Below are positions 63,652 through 64,000 of a DNA stretch of 64,000 nt, piece after piece; the stretch's first letter is position 1, and each line of letters opens with the position of its first letter. Both the position numbers and the translations under genes were made by a program. The notes under the pieces are model-generated. The model did no database searches and was not told the DNA's origin. It saw only the letters and a program-made list of their open reading frames with translations. The stretch comes from Hydractinia symbiolongicarpus (Eukaryota; Cnidaria; Hydrozoa; Anthoathecata; Hydractiniidae). The DNA lies in contig NC_079881.1 of assembly GCF_029227915.1 (NCBI RefSeq), forward strand, positions 10,198,501-10,262,500, in the 5' to 3' direction.

Positions 63652-63724
63652 TGATTCCGCCCGGGCTCGAACCGGGGACCTTGCGCGTGTGAAGCGCACG
63701 TGATAACCGCTACACTACGGAATC
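63652..63724 (-). tRNA. tRNA-Val(CAC)
   Basis: U101, consensus. Confidence 0.95.
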
Positions 63725-63815
63725 CAATGAATTTTGGAACCTATGACAAAGGAAAGCAATACAAGGCTAAAATAGCTAGAGAAAAAAGCAAAAACATGTC
63801 GCTTGTTAGTTGCCA

Positions 63816-63888
63816 GATTCCGTAGTGTAGTTGTTATCACGTGCGCTTAACACGCGCAAGGTCCCCGGTTCGATCCCGGGCGGAATCA
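63816..63888 (+). tRNA. tRNA-Val(AAC)
   Basis: U102. D-loop G17T and a T-loop change. Confidence 0.88.
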
Positions 63889-63928
63889 TTGATGTTTCCG
63901 CGAAGCGAACCTCGGAAGAGCCTCTGTA

Positions 63929-64000
63929 GGTTCCATGGTGTAATGGTTAGCACTCAGGACTCTGAATCCTGCGATCCGAGTTCAAGTCTCGGTGGAACCT
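63929..64000 (+). tRNA. tRNA-Gln(CTG)
   Basis: U102, consensus. It ends exactly at the window edge; the array evidently continues. Confidence 0.95.

Larger units (their letters stand above)
1..64000. repeat. Tandem array of ~617 bp tRNA-gene units (about 103 units)
   Basis: Each unit carries Val(AAC/TAC)+, Gln(CTG)+, Met(CAT)+ and Val(CAC)-. Spacing between successive units is exactly 617 bp in most cases, with 613, 616, 618 and 619 bp variants explained by single small indels. Each tRNA has complementary 7 bp acceptor arms, an A box (TAGTGTAGTGG in Val, TGGTGTAATGG in Gln, TAGCGCAGTAGG in Met) and a B box (GGTTCGAGCCC, AGTTCAAGTC, AGTTCGATCC). None has an intron or an encoded CCA. Copies differ mostly by scattered substitutions, as expected of a satellite evolving by unequal exchange and conversion. 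No stretch over 300 bp lacks a tRNA except the retrotransposon insertion. Confidence 0.97.

Noticed and set aside
1-64000. CRISPR array or prokaryotic tRNA operon
   Set aside because: The repeats are full tRNA genes in 617 bp units with pol III boxes and TTTT terminators, with no encoded CCA and no cas genes. The array also contains a LINE, so it is eukaryotic.

Overview
The window is a tandem array of eukaryotic nuclear tRNA genes. A unit of about 617 bp repeats roughly 103 times from the first base to the last. A standard unit holds four intron-less tRNA genes with no encoded CCA, in fixed order: tRNA-Val (AAC or TAC anticodon, + strand), tRNA-Gln (CTG, +), elongator tRNA-Met (CAT, +) and tRNA-Val (CAC, - strand). 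I count about 408 tRNA loci or fragments: about 70 Val-AAC, 32 Val-TAC, about 100 Val-CAC, about 100 Gln, 102 Met, and a few with altered anticodons. Units are labelled U0 to U102 in the entries. With A as the base where the GTG at tRNA nt 26-28 of the + strand Val begins, the genes lie at A-25..A+47 (Val), A+88..A+159 (Gln), A+291..A+363 (Met) and A+428..A+500 (Val-CAC, minus), and the next A is usually at +617. In every tRNA the anticodon is at nt 34-36 of the mature sequence. 'Consensus' in an entry means I saw no difference expected to harm the fold.

The tRNA bodies are of metazoan nuclear type (Gln-CTG and Met-CAT closely resemble vertebrate genes as I remember them), with clear pol III A and B boxes. 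One non-LTR retrotransposon fragment (2369-3839), with an open reverse transcriptase frame ending in a tail of A-rich repeats, sits in U4. Its style (CR1/L2-like, FADD catalytic motif) reminds me of cnidarian or other marine invertebrate elements. The organism is therefore an animal, and cnidarian is only a guess.

Layout: 1-858 has ordinary U0 followed by a scrambled, partly inverted unit. 859-17155 has units arranged as a higher-order repeat of about six units, copied three times, including a Gln-less deletion unit. 17156-25370 has diverse units, including a truncated Val and a Val slot with an AAA anticodon. 25370-31535 has a five-unit block duplicated almost exactly. 36084-37565 is an inverted duplication. 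42903-51600 has a seven- or eight-unit block duplicated. The remainder, to 64000, is ordinary units, including two Gln genes with a CTA (amber-reading) anticodon.

Within a unit, Val(+) and Gln share one run of four T and so may be one dicistronic pol III transcript. Met(+) and Val-CAC(-) converge on a palindromic terminator. Val-CAC(-) and the next Val(+) diverge from a spacer of about 90 bp. The repeated 75 and 102 residue open frames are translations through Val, linker and Gln and are not genes.
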